Assembly: GCA_934526015.1 (NCBI GenBank)
Contig: CAKSZY010000006.1
Location: 39,840 to 103,839, forward strand
Direction of reading: 5' to 3'
From: an uncultured Dokdonella sp.
GTDB taxonomy: Bacteria; Pseudomonadota; Gammaproteobacteria; Xanthomonadales; Rhodanobacteraceae
DNA: 64,000 bases
Under the pieces are notes generated by a model. It did no database searches. It saw only the letters and a program-made list of their open reading frames with translations, and was not told the origin of the DNA. The position numbers were made by a program, and so were the translations under genes. Positions 61,068-64,000 of the stretch are shown in pieces (within the stretch, counting starts at the first letter, position 1; the number at the start of each line of letters is the position of its first letter).

Positions 61068-61793
61068 ATGCCATCCACCGTCCGCGCCAGCCTGCTGGTG
61101 CTGCTGCTCGCCCACGCCGCCGCGTCCGCTTCGGCCGCCGAGGACGATCCATCCTTCACCCAGCGTGACGGCTTCCTCCTCTCCCATCCCGGCCTGTACT
61201 GGTCCGGAATCGGCGTGCGTGCCTACCAGCGCGGGCGCCTTGACGAAGCGATGACGGCGTTCCGCCGCGCCGCGCGCCATGCCGACAAGACCTCGCAGGC
61301 GATGATCAGCCAGATGCTGTGGAACGGCGACGGTGTCGAGCGCGACCGCGCCATCGCCTACGTGTGGGCCGATCTTGCCGCCGAGCGCGGCTACCCGCAG
61401 TTCGTCGCCACGCGCGAACGGTTCTGGAACGCCCTCACCGCGGACGAGCAACGCACCGCCCTCGCCGCCGGACCGGCGATCTTCGACGAATACGGCGATG
61501 CGGCCGCGAAACCGCGCGAGGAGCGCGCACTGCGTGCCGGCCGGCGCAAGGCCACCGGCAGCCGGCTCGGCCACGTCGGCACCCTGGCCGCCTGGCAGCG
61601 CCTGCCGAACGGCGATTTCGAGCGCATCGACGGCTCCTTCCTCTACGCCGACAAGTACTGGAAACCGGAGTCCTACTGGAAATGGCGGGACGAAGCCTGG
61701 TCACCGCTGCCGCACGGCACGGTCGAGGTCGGACCGATCGCGGTTCCCGAGGACACCCCGCCGGCGCACCGCGACGACGCCGGTCGTCAATAA
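61068..61793 (+). CDS. Secreted Sel1-like repeat protein
   Basis: A 241-aa periplasmic protein with a signal peptide (SLLVLLLAHAAASASAAE). Sel1/TPR helices occupy about 50-125 (YQRGRLDEAMTAFRRAARHADKTSQAMISQMLWNGDGV split over two repeats, then AIAYVWADLAAERGYPQFV). The C-terminal half has W-rich segments (YWKPESYWKWRDEAW) and no known domain. ATG 61068 has a -10-like GGCTATAGT about 40 nt upstream. It converges on the nitrilase gene, 29 bp between stops. Function unknown. Confidence 0.82.
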   Translation: MPSTVRASLLVLLLAHAAASASAAEDDPSFTQRDGFLLSHPGLYWSGIGVRAYQRGRLDEAMTAFRRAARHADKTSQAMISQMLWNGDGVERDRAIAYVWADLAAERGYPQFVATRERFWNALTADEQRTALAAGPAIFDEYGDAAAKPREERALRAGRRKATGSRLGHVGTLAAWQRLPNGDFERIDGSFLYADKYWKPESYWKWRDEAWSPLPHGTVEVGPIAVPEDTPPAHRDDAGRQ

Positions 61794-61822
61794 ACGCGAC
61801 GCCGGCGCCGCGGCGAGCGCGA

Positions 61823-62707
61823 TCAGAGCGACTCCACCACCGCACGCACCACGCCGGGGCGCTGCTGCTGCGGCCAGTCGGCACGGATGCCGACCTGGGC
61901 GTCGCCGCGCGCGGCTTCGAGCCGGTCGGGATCGAGTTCGGCGATGGCCCATTCGCCGTCATCGAGTGCGGCCACGCCATCGTCGGGAAAGCCGCGATCG
62001 ACCGGCGTGTAGATGCCGGCGCGGCCGGTGTTGACGTCGAGCGCGGGACTCCAGTCGGCTTCGCCCGCGGTGACCGCGCAGGCGACGTAGGCCTGGTTCT
62101 CCATCGCCCGCGCCTGGCAGCCATAGCGCACGCGATTGGCGCCGGCGGCGGTGTCGGTGCAGCTCGGCACCAGCAACAGACGCGCACCGGCTTCGCATTG
62201 CGCGCGCGCATACAGCGGGAACTCGATGTCGTAGCAGATGGCGATGGCGACACGGCCGAAAGCGGTGTCGAACACCTTGAGCGCATCGCCGGGCTCGATC
62301 ACCCCGCTGGCGCGCTCGAAGCCGGTCAGGCAGAGCTTGTCCTGGAAGGCGACTTCGCCGTCGGGCGAGGCGAACCAGGCGCGGTTGCGATAGCGGCCCG
62401 TACCGTGTTCGTCGACGAGGAAGCTGCCGGCGACGAGGTAGACGGCATGCCGCTTCGCCAGCGAACGCGCGAGTTCGACGTGGTCATCCCGGTGCGCCTG
62501 CAGGGCAGCCAGCGAGCGCACGAAATCGCCGCGCACCTCCGCCGGCTGGCCGGCCGCCGCCTCGAGCGCCAGGTATTCCGGCAGGACGACGAGATTCGCC
62601 CCGCGCGCGGCCGCCGTCGCCACGCTGGCCGACACCCGCGCGGCGAAGGACGGGTAGTCCGCCGGTGCGGCGATCGTGTAGCGCGCGGCGGCGACCGTGA
62701 GTTTCAT
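61823..62707 (-). CDS. Carbon-nitrogen hydrolase (nitrilase superfamily)
   Basis: A 294-aa hydrolase with the Glu-Lys-Cys triad: E in LVVLPEYLAL near 43, K in AFQDKLCLTGFE near 140, C in VAIAICYDIEFPL near 175. It resembles the branch of omega-amidase and N-carbamyl-type enzymes; no substrate can be assigned. Start ATG 62707 overlaps the stop of the GNAT gene (ATGA), so the two are coupled. A paired nitrilase-acetyltransferase unit is a known neighbourhood in proteobacteria. Confidence 0.88.
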   Translation of the reverse strand: MKLTVAAARYTIAAPADYPSFAARVSASVATAAARGANLVVLPEYLALEAAAGQPAEVRGDFVRSLAALQAHRDDHVELARSLAKRHAVYLVAGSFLVDEHGTGRYRNRAWFASPDGEVAFQDKLCLTGFERASGVIEPGDALKVFDTAFGRVAIAICYDIEFPLYARAQCEAGARLLLVPSCTDTAAGANRVRYGCQARAMENQAYVACAVTAGEADWSPALDVNTGRAGIYTPVDRGFPDDGVAALDDGEWAIAELDPDRLEAARGDAQVGIRADWPQQQRPGVVRAVVESL

Positions 62708-63297
62708 CGCGGCCCCAGCGCACGCAGCCAGAACGCGAGGCGATGCAGGTTCGGAGCGCTGGCGCCGACTTCCTTCCATTCGATCGCGCAGTGCATGTCG
62801 GGCTGGTGCACGTAGCCGCGCTTGCGCCAGAACTCGTCGTTCGGCCGGTGGCCCGGCGGGCGGCGCGGATCGTCCTCGGCGCGCTCGACCGCGCAGAATG
62901 CGGTGGTGTTGAAGCGGCCGAGGCGGCGCGCGTAATCCTCGCGCTCGTCGAAGAAGCGATGGCCGAGACCCTGTCCGCGGTAGGCCGGCAGCAGCACCGA
63001 TTCGCCGAAATAGAACACCCGCCCGAGGGCGAACCCGCGCTCGATGAACGGCTTCTGGAACGACGGTGTTTCATCCGACAACGGCAGCCCGGTCGAGGCG
63101 CCGACCACGCGGCCATCGTCGAAGGCGAGCACGAACAGGCTTTCCGGCGAACGTGCATAGGTGGCGAGATAGGTCGCCTCGTAGCCGACATCGCCGTCGT
63201 AGAGGTAGGGAAAAGCGCGGAACACCTCGATGCGCAACCGCGCGACATCGTCGAGGTGCGGGGCGACGGCGTCGCCGGTGAAGGTACGAATCTGCAT
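62704..63297 (-). CDS. GNAT-family N-acetyltransferase
   Basis: A 197-aa acetyltransferase. The acetyl-CoA-binding motif is LLPAYRGQGLGHRFFDER near residue 105. MQIRTFTGDAVAPHLDDVARLR is the typical start, and FVLAFDDGRVVGASTG is beta-4. The C-terminal stretch ends GRFNTTAFCAVER and HRLAFWLRALGPR. The substrate is unknown. It is the first gene of a two-gene unit with the nitrilase (ATGA overlap). ATG 63297 lies about 58 nt from the small membrane gene. Confidence 0.88.
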   Translation of the reverse strand: MQIRTFTGDAVAPHLDDVARLRIEVFRAFPYLYDGDVGYEATYLATYARSPESLFVLAFDDGRVVGASTGLPLSDETPSFQKPFIERGFALGRVFYFGESVLLPAYRGQGLGHRFFDEREDYARRLGRFNTTAFCAVERAEDDPRRPPGHRPNDEFWRKRGYVHQPDMHCAIEWKEVGASAPNLHRLAFWLRALGPR

Positions 63298-63355
63298 CGG
63301 CAGATTCTAGAGCGCCGCGCGTGGCAGGCCACACGCGGCGCAGCGTCGCGGATTG

Positions 63356-63559
63356 TCAGAATCCCGGCAGGACCGCCCGGGCGAAGCGGCCAAGCGTCTG
63401 CGGCGACACCCACCAGAACACCCAGGCCATCCCGAACGCGGTCCACAGAACCCGCCGGGCGCCGCGCAGCAGCAACCAGGCACCCAGCGCGGCCAGCGCG
63501 GCCAGCAGCATCGGCATCCAGCGGCGCAGGGTCTCACGATGATCGATGGACAGGTTCAT
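63356..63559 (-). CDS. Small membrane protein
   Basis: A 67-aa protein with two hydrophobic segments (about 14-31 and 37-53, MLLAALAALGAWLLL and VLWTAFGMAWVFWWV). It starts at ATG 63559 with GAGGAG upstream; the longer frame to 63616 lacks such a site. I do not recognise a family. The gene lies upstream of the GNAT gene on the same strand. Confidence 0.6.
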   Translation of the reverse strand: MNLSIDHRETLRRWMPMLLAALAALGAWLLLRGARRVLWTAFGMAWVFWWVSPQTLGRFARAVLPGF

Positions 63560-64000
63560 GGCGGGCTCCTCGGCACCGGGATGGTGCAGGCACAGCCTCG
63601 CGCAGATCGCCAGCACCCGGCAGGCACAGGCGTCAGCGATCGCAGCTGACGCCTGTCACCCGCCCGAAACCCACCACAACCCGCCAGCCAGCACCCTGGA
63701 AAAACGCATGCCTGTCCCTTCGCCCTGCGCAGCGGGGAGAAGGGATTGGCGTTATCGCAAGAATGCGTCGTTTCGATCTGGGAAAGCGCCTGCCTTCCCT
63801 TCGCCCCGCGCAGCGGGGAGAAGGTGGTGCGGCAGCACCGGATGAGGGGCCGTGGGAGGTGGGGTGCGATCGACGTTCCAGCCGCGCGCAGGCGCCGTTT
63901 CATCGGCTGTTGCAGAAGAAGCACGAAAGCGCCCCTCATCCGCGGCTGCCGCCGCACCTTCTCCCCGTCGCCACGGGGAGAAGGGACCAGCATGCGCCTT
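63560..64000. repeat. Intergenic repeat block at the right edge
   Basis: No gene seen. The same modules as at 45975-46806 recur. Partial B copies lie at about 63717-63748, a full B at 63797-63865 and module A at about 63930-63987. The spacer between (CAGGCGCCGTTTCATCGGC) also matches. The window ends inside or just after the repeat. Confidence 0.88.

Overview
The window is about 70% GC with dense, often translationally coupled genes and reads as chromosome of a Xanthomonadales (Lysobacterales) gammaproteobacterium. Three things suggest this. The block pyrG-kdsA-eno-ftsB-ispD-ispF-truD-(Smr)-surE-pcm-DedA-nlpD-rpoS has the order typical of that group. Arginine is made through N-acetylcitrulline (an acetylornithine carbamoyltransferase with W77, E92 and K302, plus a fused acetylglutamate kinase/synthase). 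Xanthomonad-style inverted intergenic repeats recur. The family cannot be fixed from sequence alone; Rhodanobacteraceae is plausible. No tRNA, rRNA, CRISPR, IS element or prophage was seen.

Layout. 1-8944: a compact minus-strand cluster of a caspase-like (C14) protein with Sel1 repeats, a 1489-aa DUF11-repeat surface protein, an autotransporter and a Ser/Thr kinase that runs off the left edge. 9065-13391: folP, ftsH and rlmE (minus), then yhbY and a DUF498 protein (plus). 13429-26229: the rpoS-to-pyrG housekeeping block, interrupted by a small lipoprotein, a ribbon-helix-helix/PIN toxin-antitoxin pair directly upstream of eno, and a frameshifted small secreted protein. 26306-34956: a DHA2-type exporter, parE, a lipase-like hydrolase, a secreted unknown, a TerB/DUF697 protein, an Fsr-like exporter and an N-formylglutamate amidohydrolase that is coupled to feoABC-like iron-uptake genes (34953-37422). 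37651-42406: a leucine/isovalerate degradation operon (liuC, a VOC protein, liuD, a lipoprotein, HMG-CoA lyase). 42489-45974: a PAS-GGDEF-EAL protein and a cyanophycinase-fold protein that lacks its nucleophile. 45975-46806: repeats only. 46807-48326: tadA and a PIG-L deacetylase. 48448-56251: the arginine genes argH, argC, argB/A, acetylcitrulline deacetylase, argG and argF', preceded by an apparent arginine leader peptide and attenuator. 56456-63559: a glycine-zipper protein, cysS, sufE, a glycosyltransferase, a PAP2 phosphatase, a Sel1-like protein, a nitrilase, a GNAT acetyltransferase and a small membrane protein; repeats fill the right edge.

How the genes work together. The arginine genes cover every step from glutamate to arginine except argD. 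NAGS/NAGK makes and phosphorylates acetylglutamate, ArgC reduces it, ArgF' carbamoylates acetylornithine, the ArgE-like enzyme deacetylates acetylcitrulline, and ArgG/ArgH finish. The liu operon converts methylcrotonyl-CoA to acetoacetate and acetyl-CoA, but the carboxylase beta subunit is not here.

The items most worth a second look are the leader/attenuator before argF', the caspase-DUF11-autotransporter-kinase cluster with its threonine-motif-rich kinase N-terminus, the toxin-antitoxin pair that seems to drive eno, and the repeat families.
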